Source: a virus. From it: a DNA stretch of 21,467 nucleotides. The notes below the pieces were generated by a model. That model saw only the letters and a list, made by a program, of their open reading frames with translations, did not search any database and had not been told where the DNA came from. Position 1 is the stretch's first letter, and each line of letters opens with the position of its first letter. Positions 7,400-14,244 of the stretch are shown here, piece after piece. The position numbers and the translations under genes were made by a program. The DNA is taken from positions 1-21,467 of IMG/VR virus record IMGVR_UViG_3300006844_000049. One strand, given 5' to 3'.

Positions 7400-8052
7400 C
7401 ACTCGGAGATCTGCGGACGAAGGTCAAGGCGTACACCAATCGCGACGACCCGGATTTTCTCGACAACCTCGATCACTTCATCCACGCGGGCCATCGCTGG
7501 CTGGAGCGCAAGTTCCACGGGAAGGAAGCCCTGTACGGCTACTGGGCGACAACTGATCCGATCGCGGTCGGGGTGGGCGCGGTGCCGTTGCCCGCGTGCT
7601 ATCGCGCGTCCGCGGAACTGCGCGTGTACGCGTTGCCCGAACGCGCGCCGTTGACGCGGATCATCCCGCGCGCGCTGCGCGAACCCTTCGCGGACGCGAA
7701 CGGGATCGAGATCGATCTTCGCAACACGGGCACGCTCGGCACACCGACCTACTTCGCGGTGCTCGGCCGGTCCCTCCAGATCCGCCCGCTGCCGAACGCG
7801 ATCATGGATCTGGAGATCGTGGGCACCGGGTGGGCTGATCCGATGCGCGAGCCGAGCGACGAGACCGTGCTCACGCAGGAAGCGCCGGATGCCGTGATCT
7901 ATGCGGCCTGCCGCGAGACGTGGCTGTTCTTTGGCGACGAGGCCCAGGTCACGTACTGGGAGGCGCAGGCCGGCAAAGCGGTCGACGAGTGGATCAGTGA
8001 CCGCGTGCATGAAGAATCGCCTCCGGTGATGGTGATGGAGGTGCCGGGCTGA
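7396..8052 (+). CDS. Head-tail adaptor protein, SU10-adaptor-like
   Basis: This 218-residue protein begins MTLGDLRTKVKAYTNRDDPD, then FLDNLDHFIHAGHRWLERKF. This is the typical opening of phage adaptor proteins of the SU10 group: an N-terminal helix pair that docks under the portal. A beta-rich middle follows (AVPLPACYRASAELRVYALP, and TPTYFAVLGRSLQIRPLP near 115-132). The C-terminal half is helical (EAPDAVIYAACRETWLFFGDEAQVTYWEAQAGKAVDEW). The adaptor ring links portal and nozzle and keeps DNA in the filled head (family knowledge). Position two small ORFs behind the capsid gene agrees. The ATG overlaps the preceding open frame as ATGA; there is no strong ribosome binding site. Confidence 0.82.
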   Translation: MTLGDLRTKVKAYTNRDDPDFLDNLDHFIHAGHRWLERKFHGKEALYGYWATTDPIAVGVGAVPLPACYRASAELRVYALPERAPLTRIIPRALREPFADANGIEIDLRNTGTLGTPTYFAVLGRSLQIRPLPNAIMDLEIVGTGWADPMREPSDETVLTQEAPDAVIYAACRETWLFFGDEAQVTYWEAQAGKAVDEWISDRVHEESPPVMVMEVPG

Positions 8053-8309
8053 TGGGGACGAGTCCGATCCCGGTCGCGCATACGCCGCCGCTGGCGGGCG
8101 CCGCGTGTCCCGATCCGCGCTGGGTCGCGAATCGCGCGTGCTGGATTCAAGGCGTCGAGAACATGGTGGGGCCGCGCTGGGTGATCATGCTCGGCCCGGG
8201 TGGCTATGGGCCGGGACCGGCCCCGCCGATTCCGCCGACGCCGCCGACCGTGCTGCCGGCCGGGCCGGAAGGCAGCATCCCGTATCTCGATGATCTGACC
8301 ACGCCATGA
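8052..8309 (+). CDS. Small proline/glycine-rich protein ahead of the fibre gene
   Basis: An 85-residue protein of unknown function, coupled on both sides: its ATG shares one base with the adaptor stop (TGATG), and its stop overlaps the fibre start as ATGA. Residues 1-47 hold a compact segment with two Cys and several Trp (CPDPRWVANRACWIQGVENM, RWVIMLGPGGYG). The rest is a Pro-rich linker (GPGPAPPIPPTPPTVLPAGP) ending in a short acidic stretch. There is no signal peptide or clear membrane helix. It may be a fibre-attachment or baseplate-like peptide; this rests only on position. Confidence 0.68.
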   Translation: MGTSPIPVAHTPPLAGAACPDPRWVANRACWIQGVENMVGPRWVIMLGPGGYGPGPAPPIPPTPPTVLPAGPEGSIPYLDDLTTP

Positions 8310-11053
8310 GTGGCCCGCCCGATCGGATGCGCGTGGCGTGGCTCGGGCCGACGGTGCCCGGCGCGTTGCTCATGCTCGGCGCGCCGGCCATCCGGCCGAC
8401 GTGGCTCGCACCCGGCGCGCCGGGCACCGTACTGCGCACCGAACCCGGGGGCTCGCTCGGCTGGGTGGTGCCGTCCGCGGCCGCGCTGCCGATCACGACG
8501 CCCGGGGATCTCATCGTCGGCGACGCGAGCGGGTCCGCAGCGCGGCTCGCGCGGGGTGAGACGGGGCAGTCCTTGCGCGTCGAGCCCACGGGCCTGCTCG
8601 ACTGGTACACGCCCCCGTCGAACCCGATGATCGGCGCGGGGGATCTTATCGTGGGATTGGCCGGGGGCGTGCCCGACCGGCTCGCGCCTGGAGCATCGAG
8701 CCAGGTGCTCACCGTGGTGGGCACGGCGCCCACGTGGGTCACGCCCCCCGCGCCCGGCATGCCGAATCCCATGTCGCAGGCCGGGGATCTCATCCTGGGC
8801 GGCGGCGGGGGTACACCCACGCGACTCGGCATCGGCCCCGACGGGTACGTCCTGACGCTACTCGGCGGGATGCCGGCGTGGCGCGCGCCATCCGGGGGCA
8901 CCGGTGGTGGCGGCACCATGGACAACCCGATGACGGCCGTCGGGGATCTCATCGTGGGCAGTACGGCCGGTGACCCCGTGCGGCTCCCCATCGGCACGGC
9001 CGATCAGATCCTGAGTGTCAACGCGACCGGCCAACCGATCTGGCGCACGCTCACGGCCAGCGAGGTGCTCTCGGGCGAGTGGACGTGGCTCGCGACGCCG
9101 ACAGCCGGCCCGCCAATCGCCGAGGGGCAGATCGCGTTCGACAACATCGCGACCCCGACGACGGTGGTCGCGGCCGTGATCAACGGGACCGGCGTCGACA
9201 CGTCGCAAGTGTTCCTCGCGTTGCAGGATGGCGACAGCATCTACATTCAAGACCAGAGCAACTCGACGCGCTGGCGCCGGCTGCGCGTGACGGGCATCGC
9301 GACCGTGGGGAGCGGCGCGGCCGTCATCCCCGTCGTCGAGTACGGCGCGACGCAGGGCGCCGATTTCACCGACGCCGAGACCGTCCAGGTCGCCATCGGG
9401 CTGACGACGTCAGCCGGCAGCGCGCTGTCGAATCCGATGACGACGCTGGGGGATCTCATCGTCGGGGCAGCGTCGGGCGTACCGGGCCGGCTCGGCGTGG
9501 GGACCAACGGGCAGGTGCTCACGCTCGCGAGCGGGGTGCCCGGGTGGCAGGCGCCGATCGGGTTCGCGAATCCCATGGTCGCGGCCGGGGATCTGATTGT
9601 CGGGGCCAGTGGGGGGCTCGCCGGCCGGCTCGCGATCGGCGCCGACGGCGCGGTGCTCACGCTCGTCAGTGGCGTTCCCACGTGGGCCACGGGCGCGGCC
9701 GGTCTCACGTGGCCGCTGCTCGCTCCCGATGGGCTCTCGACCGCGCCGAGTTATAGCTTCGCGTCCGCGCCCGCCGTCGGGCTGTTTCTCAGCGGGACGG
9801 ATCTCGTCCTCACGGCCGATGCGGGGCGCGCGCTGCGCTTCACCAGTGGTGGGGCCGCGCGCTGGGTGATGGACGTGGCCGGGATGCTCACGCCGGCTGT
9901 CGATGGCGCGAGCGACGTGGGCAGCGCCGCGCTACGCGTGCGTGATCTCCATCTCTCGCGGCAGACGGTGTACGCCGCGCTCGGCGGCGCCCCCGTCACG
10001 CCGGCTGCCGGAAAGCTGGCGCTCTACGGCAAGAACGACAAGCGTCTCTACGTCAAGGATGACGCGGGGCTCGAAACCCTCCTGGGCGCGGGGCTGGTCA
10101 ATCCGATGACCGCGCCCGGCGACCTCATCACGGGGGGCACCGCGGGGGCGCCCACACGGCTCGCGATTGGCGCGGCGAATCAGGTGCTCACGGTCATCAG
10201 TGGGGTGCCGACCTGGCAACCGCTGACGGCGCTGACGAATCCGATGATTGCGGTGGGCGATCTGATCGTGGGGGGCGCGAGTGGCGCCCCGACACGGCTC
10301 GCGGCGCCGGTCACGGGCCAGGTGCTGGCGTCAGCCGGGGTCGGAGTCGCCCCCGTGTGGTCCGCGAGCCCGACGCTCACGTCGCTCGTCAGCCCGATAG
10401 TGGACTTCCCCACAGGGACCGCGCCCGCCACGCCCTCGGCCAACCGCGTCCGTCTCTACGCGAAGACCGACAAGAAGCTGTACCAGAAGGACGACGCGGG
10501 GGTCGAAACCCCGCTGGGCGGGGGCGGGGGTCCGACGACCGAGGTTCTCCCGATTGTCCAGGCAGACCTCCCCGATGGCACGGGTACGCAGAACGCGCCC
10601 CCGGTTTTCCAGCGATGGGTCGGGACGGCACCCCGGGCGGGGTTTCCGAAGATCACGCGCACCGTCGCCTGGTTCGACCCGGCCATCCGGCAGTTTCTGA
10701 TGTGGACGCGAATGCTGCCCGCCAATTATGGGTCGGGTGGGGCGCTGCGGCTCAAGTGGTACATCCAAAGCACGGCGGGCGACGTGTACTGGCTGGTTGG
10801 CGCGTGGCCGACGAGTGATGGGGTCGCCGAAGGGGCGAACACTTGGAGTTGTGTTGGGACCAGCATCGTGCCGGTGAGTAGTGGGGGCACCTACGTCATC
10901 CGCGAGACGCTGATCTCTCTTAGCCCCACCACCGAGTTAGCGGCTAACCGCGAGGTCTGTTTCTCGGTCGGACGCGCCAGCGACGCTATCGAAGACACGG
11001 CAGTCGATATTGCCATTTTGGTCGCGGCTCGATTCGAGTACACCCCGGCATGA
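8306..11053 (+). CDS. Large tail fibre protein built from GDLIVG-type repeats
   Basis: The 915-residue product is a modular fibre. Residues 63-250 hold four copies of a 40-48 residue unit (NPM..xGDLIVG...G.P.RL..G..GQVLT...G.P.W). A roughly 120-residue beta domain (about 252-372: GEWTWLATPTAGPP, LQDGDSIYIQD) interrupts the array. Two more units follow at 376-463, another spacer with SDVGSAALRVRDLHLS, a LYGKNDKRLYVKDDAG module, two more units at 599-688, and a second LYAKTDKKLYQKDDAG module. The C-terminal 170 residues look like a beta-sandwich receptor-binding or trimerisation domain (MLPANYGSGGALRLKWYIQS, ending FEYTPA). Such proteins are homotrimers that contact the host surface. Translation is coupled by ATGA at the start. 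GC falls clearly in the last 300 bases, suggesting the tip was exchanged. Confidence 0.88.
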   Translation: MSGPPDRMRVAWLGPTVPGALLMLGAPAIRPTWLAPGAPGTVLRTEPGGSLGWVVPSAAALPITTPGDLIVGDASGSAARLARGETGQSLRVEPTGLLDWYTPPSNPMIGAGDLIVGLAGGVPDRLAPGASSQVLTVVGTAPTWVTPPAPGMPNPMSQAGDLILGGGGGTPTRLGIGPDGYVLTLLGGMPAWRAPSGGTGGGGTMDNPMTAVGDLIVGSTAGDPVRLPIGTADQILSVNATGQPIWRTLTASEVLSGEWTWLATPTAGPPIAEGQIAFDNIATPTTVVAAVINGTGVDTSQVFLALQDGDSIYIQDQSNSTRWRRLRVTGIATVGSGAAVIPVVEYGATQGADFTDAETVQVAIGLTTSAGSALSNPMTTLGDLIVGAASGVPGRLGVGTNGQVLTLASGVPGWQAPIGFANPMVAAGDLIVGASGGLAGRLAIGADGAVLTLVSGVPTWATGAAGLTWPLLAPDGLSTAPSYSFASAPAVGLFLSGTDLVLTADAGRALRFTSGGAARWVMDVAGMLTPAVDGASDVGSAALRVRDLHLSRQTVYAALGGAPVTPAAGKLALYGKNDKRLYVKDDAGLETLLGAGLVNPMTAPGDLITGGTAGAPTRLAIGAANQVLTVISGVPTWQPLTALTNPMIAVGDLIVGGASGAPTRLAAPVTGQVLASAGVGVAPVWSASPTLTSLVSPIVDFPTGTAPATPSANRVRLYAKTDKKLYQKDDAGVETPLGGGGGPTTEVLPIVQADLPDGTGTQNAPPVFQRWVGTAPRAGFPKITRTVAWFDPAIRQFLMWTRMLPANYGSGGALRLKWYIQSTAGDVYWLVGAWPTSDGVAEGANTWSCVGTSIVPVSSGGTYVIRETLISLSPTTELAANREVCFSVGRASDAIEDTAVDIAILVAARFEYTPA
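8492..9054 (+). repeat. Fibre repeat array I, four units
   Basis: GDLI-type cores begin at 8504, 8639, 8783 and 8942 (spacing 135, 144 and 159 bases). A degenerate fifth copy lacking the GDL core can be read just upstream (about 8390-8480). The DNA around each core is close to GGGGATCTCATCGT. Confidence 0.88.
9431..9693 (+). repeat. Fibre repeat array II, two units
   Basis: Cores begin at 9449 and 9587 (138 bases apart), each opened by Asn-Pro-Met and closed by a G.P.W element. The array is separated from array I by an inserted beta domain. Confidence 0.87.
10019..10086 (+). repeat. KDDAG module, copy 1
   Basis: It encodes LYGKNDKRLYVKDDAGLET. It is closely matched at protein and base level by a second copy at about 10453-10520, each after a linker with Thr-Pro and an alanine-rich turn and each followed by Leu-Gly. 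It is a common fibre spacer module. Confidence 0.72.
10100..10369 (+). repeat. Fibre repeat array III, two units
   Basis: Cores begin at 10118 and 10256 (138 bases apart), with the same Asn-Pro-Met opening and a GAPTRLA segment in both. The second unit has a slightly longer closing turn (GVGVAPVW). Confidence 0.87.
10453..10520 (+). repeat. KDDAG module, copy 2
   Basis: It encodes LYAKTDKKLYQKDDAGVET and pairs with the copy at 10019-10086. A glycine run follows and leads into the C-terminal receptor-binding-like domain. Confidence 0.72.
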
Positions 11054-11730
11054 GCCTCAACTTTGACGGCCTGGACGATGTCATCAAGAGATTCTCGACC
11101 GCGACGCTGGGGGCGATCATCACGGTGTCCGCGTGGGTCAAGCTGGACGATTTTGGGGAAAACCAATCCGGCGCGATCTGGCAGCAGGGCGACCAGGCTG
11201 ACGGGGCGCGGCTCGCGTTTCGCGTGCTGGACAATAAACTCGGCGTGCTCGCGAAGGGCTTTGGGTTCGGATCGGCCCGCGCGACGCAACAGGGACGATG
11301 GGCGTCCGACGATAACGTCCTGATGCCTGGGGAGTGGCGCTGTTTGGCCGTCACCTACGATGGCACGCTCACGGCGAACAATCCCCAGTTCTATCGCGAC
11401 GGGGTGCCGATCACGACGAACCGAGCCCTTGCCCCATCGGGAGCGATGATCGCGGATAACGAGACCATCTATATCGGGAACAACTTTGGAACCACGCGCT
11501 CGTACGACGGGCTGATCGGGGAAGTCTGTGTGTGGAAGCGGCTGCTCCTTGCAGCCGAAGTGGCGGCGGTATGTCATCTCGGAGTCAATGCGGTGCCGGA
11601 CTACTTTGACTACACGCCATTCGACTTTGGGTGCAATCAAACCTTCGGGTCGGGCGGCGGGGCCTACGTCGGCAGCGGGCCGGTGTTTGCGGACAATCCC
11701 CCTATCCGGCCATGCGGGCGGAGGGGCTGA
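11050..11730 (+). CDS. LamG/concanavalin A-like lectin-domain protein
   Basis: A 226-residue protein, nearly all one LamG-type jelly roll. The opening MSLNFDGLDDVIKRF (LxFDGxDD), then FTVSAWVKLDDFG-like text (ITVSAWVKLDDFG, 24-36), GEWRCLAVTYDGTL near 93-106, FYRDGVPITTN near 115, and IYIGNNFGTTRSYDGLIGEVCVWKRLL near 140-166 match the order of strands in this fold. LamG folds usually bind glycans or proteins, so a role in adsorption is likely. It stands alone as one gene rather than as a domain inside a fibre, coupled to the fibre stop by ATGA. Its GC content is distinctly lower than its neighbours (31 of 60 bases at 11581-11640 against 49 of 60 at 12301-12360). The C-terminal 50 residues are Gly/Tyr/Phe-rich with two Cys. 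Confidence 0.8.
   Translation: MSLNFDGLDDVIKRFSTATLGAIITVSAWVKLDDFGENQSGAIWQQGDQADGARLAFRVLDNKLGVLAKGFGFGSARATQQGRWASDDNVLMPGEWRCLAVTYDGTLTANNPQFYRDGVPITTNRALAPSGAMIADNETIYIGNNFGTTRSYDGLIGEVCVWKRLLLAAEVAAVCHLGVNAVPDYFDYTPFDFGCNQTFGSGGGAYVGSGPVFADNPPIRPCGRRG
11720..11726 (+). promoter_or_regulatory. Ribosome binding site of the 80-residue gene
   Basis: GGAGGGG lies five bases before the ATG at 11732 and inside the LamG gene's last codons. It selects this start over longer in-frame alternatives upstream. Confidence 0.65.
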
Positions 11731-11731
11731 G

Positions 11732-11974
11732 ATGCGCTGGGTGGTGAAAGATGGCAAGGGCCGGGGCTCGGCGCACGCGAGCGAGAACGCGGCGCGCGGC
11801 ATGTACGAGGCCGAGATCGCGCGCGCCGATCCCGGCGAGAAGGTGTCGCTGCACGTGTGTGCCCACAACGCGGAAGCGTCGGAATCCACCGACCAGTGGT
11901 ACGACTGCCAGGACGATCCCCGGGCGCAGTACGAGGAGACGGTGAAACCCGCAACCCCGTCGCCCAAACGGTGA
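11732..11974 (+). CDS. Small acidic protein, unknown, 80 residues
   Basis: The 80-residue product starts one base after the LamG stop, behind a good ribosome binding site. It opens MRWVVKDGKGRGSAHASENA, then a helix-like segment (ARGMYEAEIARADPGEK), a strand (VSLHVCAHNA), and an acidic tail with DQWYDCQDDP. The alternation of strand, helix and strand suggests a small alpha/beta fold with two Cys (C48 and C58). No family is recognised. Longer in-frame starts reaching back into the LamG gene are rejected because the codon pattern there favours the LamG frame. Position between two adhesion genes suggests a fibre chaperone or accessory protein, by context only. Confidence 0.68.
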   Translation: MRWVVKDGKGRGSAHASENAARGMYEAEIARADPGEKVSLHVCAHNAEASESTDQWYDCQDDPRAQYEETVKPATPSPKR

Positions 11975-11987
11975 GGGAGACACGCTC

Positions 11988-13268
11988 ATGCTGCGACCGA
12001 AGCTGAACCTCGTCATCCAAGATCCATCGAGCGGGCGCGCGCGGCCGGGCGCGTGGGTGAGCATCTACCTCGCGAACACGTTCGCGCTCGCGCCGTGCTA
12101 CGCGGACGACGACGTCACCACCATCGGGAATCCGATCCAGGCGAACGCGCTCGGCCAGGTCGCGGTGCGCGTGCCGATCGGGCTCTACGACGTGTCAGCC
12201 ACGTACGACGGCACGACGCCGGTCACGATCGAGGACGTGGTCGCGTGGACCCCGGACGACACCACGGTCCAAGAGCCAGGCGAGATCATCGTCGGCGGGC
12301 CGGATGGCGCGCCGGCCACGCTCCCGCCGGGCGACCCGGGGCAAGTCCTGGGCGTGCTGCCGGGGACGCCCCCCCAGGTCGGGTGGGTGACGATGGCGCC
12401 CGGCCAGGGGCTCCCCGCGGGCGCGCAGGGGGGCTTGCTCCACTACCCCGCTACGGACACCCTCGCCCCGCTGCCGATTGGCGCGGCAGGGCAAATCCTC
12501 GTCGTCAACGCGGGCCTGCCGACGTGGGGCACCCCGGCCGGGGTCGGGATCGTCATCCCGATCAACCAGCCTGGGGATCTCATGGTGGGGGACGCGGCCG
12601 GGGCGCCGGCCCGTCTCGCCCGCGGCGCGACGAGTCAGGTGCTGACGACGCTCGCATCAGGGCTGCTCGGGTGGGGACCGGCCGGCGCGGCGTCGATCGT
12701 CACCACACAGGGCGACCTCATCGTCGGGGACGCGTCAGGCGTGCCGATTCGGCTCCCGCGAGGGAGTGACGGGCAGACGCTGCGGACGAGTTCGGGGGGC
12801 TTCCTAGAGTGGGTGACGCCCCCCGTTGAGCGCACGCTCCATTTCGACAAGGACATCGTCAACTCCAACCAGACGACTGCCGAGCAGACGCTGAAGAACT
12901 ACGTGGCGCCCCCGAACACGCCGCCGCTGAACAATGACCGGCTGCGGGTCCGCGCGCGCGGGAACATGTACACCGACGGCAGCACCAAGAAGGTGCGGCT
13001 CTACTATGGGCCGACGATGCTCGTCGAACTCTCGACGGCCGCGAACGGCTCGTACTGGGCAATGGAAGTGGAGATTCTCCGCATCGCGGTGACCTCGCAA
13101 CGCTCCAACGCCGTGATCCTCGTCGACCGGCAGTACCCCGAAGTGTCCAACGTGGTCATGGCCGTCGACATGGGCGTGTCGCAATCGATCCGCCTCGCTG
13201 TCGCCACGTCGAACAACCCGAACCGGGTCACCATCCAGCAGTTTGAGGTCCGCTGGCTGCCGGCCTAG
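11988..13268 (+). CDS. Second tail fibre/tip protein with GDLIVG-type repeats
   Basis: This 426-residue protein starts behind GAGGGAGA (11973-11980). Residues 1-85 form a carbohydrate-module-like beta domain (NLVIQDPSSGRARPGAWVSIYLAN, QANALGQVAVRVPIGLYDVSATYDG), typical of fibre N-termini that attach to the virion. Residues 97-278 hold four copies of the repeat found in the large fibre: two degenerate and two good (INQPGDLMVGDAAGAPARLA, TTQGDLIVGDASGVPIRLP). The C-terminal 140 residues are a beta-sandwich (DRLRVRARGNMYTDGSTKKV, RLYYGPTMLVELSTAANGSY, ending FEVRWLPA) like tip domains of other phage fibres. It is likely part of the adsorption apparatus, perhaps alternative to or stacked on the large fibre. 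Confidence 0.83.
   Translation: MLRPKLNLVIQDPSSGRARPGAWVSIYLANTFALAPCYADDDVTTIGNPIQANALGQVAVRVPIGLYDVSATYDGTTPVTIEDVVAWTPDDTTVQEPGEIIVGGPDGAPATLPPGDPGQVLGVLPGTPPQVGWVTMAPGQGLPAGAQGGLLHYPATDTLAPLPIGAAGQILVVNAGLPTWGTPAGVGIVIPINQPGDLMVGDAAGAPARLARGATSQVLTTLASGLLGWGPAGAASIVTTQGDLIVGDASGVPIRLPRGSDGQTLRTSSGGFLEWVTPPVERTLHFDKDIVNSNQTTAEQTLKNYVAPPNTPPLNNDRLRVRARGNMYTDGSTKKVRLYYGPTMLVELSTAANGSYWAMEVEILRIAVTSQRSNAVILVDRQYPEVSNVVMAVDMGVSQSIRLAVATSNNPNRVTIQQFEVRWLPA
12279..12822 (+). repeat. Fibre repeat array IV, four units, shared with the large fibre
   Basis: Good cores begin at 12573 and 12711 (138 bases, the same period as in arrays II and III). Two degenerate units precede them (GEIIVGG at 12279; GAAGQILVVNAGLPTW near 12480). 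The base sequence at the cores is nearly the same as in the 8.3-11 kb gene. Confidence 0.8.
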
Positions 13269-13278
13269 AGGGCACCCC

Positions 13279-13584
13279 ATGCAGGTCGACCTCAAACTCG
13301 CGTATCCGAGCCTGCCCCCGGACGCGGACGAACTCGCCACGACGGCAGCCCTCTGGCGCTACGCGGTGAACAAGAAGTTCCCGGACGGGCTGCCGCGGAT
13401 GGAACTGCGATTCTGGGCGCGGATCGAGGACGAACTCGATCGCAAGGTCTCGCCGATCGAGATCTCGGTCGATCAGTGGAAATTTCTGCGCGGGGCGATG
13501 GAAGCCACGCAGTGGCCGGTCCCGTGGGCGCGGCACGCCGTGATCCTGCTGAACGCCATGGACGAGATCGAGCGGAGCCTGTGA
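13279..13584 (+). CDS. Small protein of unknown function, 101 residues
   Basis: The ATG follows the fibre stop by ten bases with AGAGGG upstream. The 101-residue product is soluble and mostly helical: MQVDLKLAYPSLPPDADELA, then RYAVNKKFPDGLPRMELRFW, and a C-terminal helical part with SVDQWKFLRGAMEATQWP and HAVILLNAMDEIERSL. No signal peptide, Cys or metal motif is seen. Its G/C-ending codons are as in neighbours. I do not recognise it; small helical proteins here may be assembly chaperones or connector parts. An upstream in-frame GTG at 13243 would overlap the fibre gene and is less likely. Confidence 0.72.
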   Translation: MQVDLKLAYPSLPPDADELATTAALWRYAVNKKFPDGLPRMELRFWARIEDELDRKVSPIEISVDQWKFLRGAMEATQWPVPWARHAVILLNAMDEIERSL

Positions 13585-14244
13585 GTGCCGATCCTTCCCG
13601 CGCTCGTCCTGCCCCCGCGACCCCCGGAACTGCCGACGGTGCCGCCCCCGGTGACGGCCGACAAGCCCCCGGACTTCAAGCGAAACGACGCGTTCCTCTC
13701 CCGGTGGATCGAGGACTTCGAGCGCGTGATGAAGGACGCGTGGCTCAAGTTGAACGAGATGTTGCAGAAGTTTCACGACCGGATCACCGCGCTGGAGCAG
13801 CGGGTTGCCGATACCTACACCTTCGGACAGAAGGGGGCTCTGGCTTTGGCGGTCCCGGTGGAGGGCGCGCCGCCGTCCCTGGACCTGATCGCGCTCCCGC
13901 TCCGGGTGGTGCGGGACGAGGAAGTGGTGGAGGCCACGCTCACGGCCGAGGTGGCGCCTGCCGCGTCCTGCACGGTGGCAGTCGAACACGTGGTGCCCGA
14001 CGCTGCCGGCAGTACCGAGGGCCGGCCCGCGACGACGGTTTGCACGCTCACGCTGCCCGCGGGAGGGCACTTCGTGAGTTTTAGTTTTACGCTTCCGGCC
14101 CCGCCGCCTGCGAGGGCCGTTGCGCCCCCGCCGTATAAGGTGAAGAAGAATTCCGTCCTGCGGGCACACATCGTAGGGACGGGTGGGGATGCGGAGGGCG
14201 CTGGCGGCGCGACCGACGTCGTCTGCCAGGTGCGGTGCCGCTGA
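13585..14244 (+). CDS. Coiled-coil plus beta-domain structural protein
   Basis: A 219-residue protein starts at GTG right after the previous stop (GGAG at 13574-13577). Residues 1-30 are a Pro-rich arm (LPALVLPPRPPELPTVPPPV). Residues 38-80 are a heptad-like helix (WIEDFERVMKDAWLKLNEML, QKFHDRITALEQRVADTYTF). Residues 85-219 are beta-rich, ending in a pattern (VLRAHIVGTGGDAEGAGGAT, then DVVCQVRCR) like the small beta-sandwich modules at the C-termini of many phage structural proteins. A fibre- or whisker-like role is plausible: an anchor arm, a trimeric coiled coil and a distal head. The last bases are shared with the next gene (TGATG). Family unassigned. Confidence 0.72.
   Translation: MPILPALVLPPRPPELPTVPPPVTADKPPDFKRNDAFLSRWIEDFERVMKDAWLKLNEMLQKFHDRITALEQRVADTYTFGQKGALALAVPVEGAPPSLDLIALPLRVVRDEEVVEATLTAEVAPAASCTVAVEHVVPDAAGSTEGRPATTVCTLTLPAGGHFVSFSFTLPAPPPARAVAPPPYKVKKNSVLRAHIVGTGGDAEGAGGATDVVCQVRCR

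Noticed and set aside
8492-10369. CRISPR array or diversity-generating retroelement target
   Set aside because: The repeats are in-frame protein modules with a 135-159 base period and no unique spacers; no reverse transcriptase or template repeat is seen in the window.
13581-14084. GTG in a GTGA overlap opening a different frame from the chosen 219-residue gene
   Set aside because: The junction style is typical, but third positions in that frame are not G/C-enriched and the peptide is Arg/Gly/Ala-rich shadow sequence; the frame starting at 13585 has coiled-coil and beta patterns.
14235-14243. In-frame GTG start nine bases before the propeller gene's ATG
   Set aside because: The ATG at 14244 forms the TGATG junction used elsewhere in the operon; the GTG would only add three residues.
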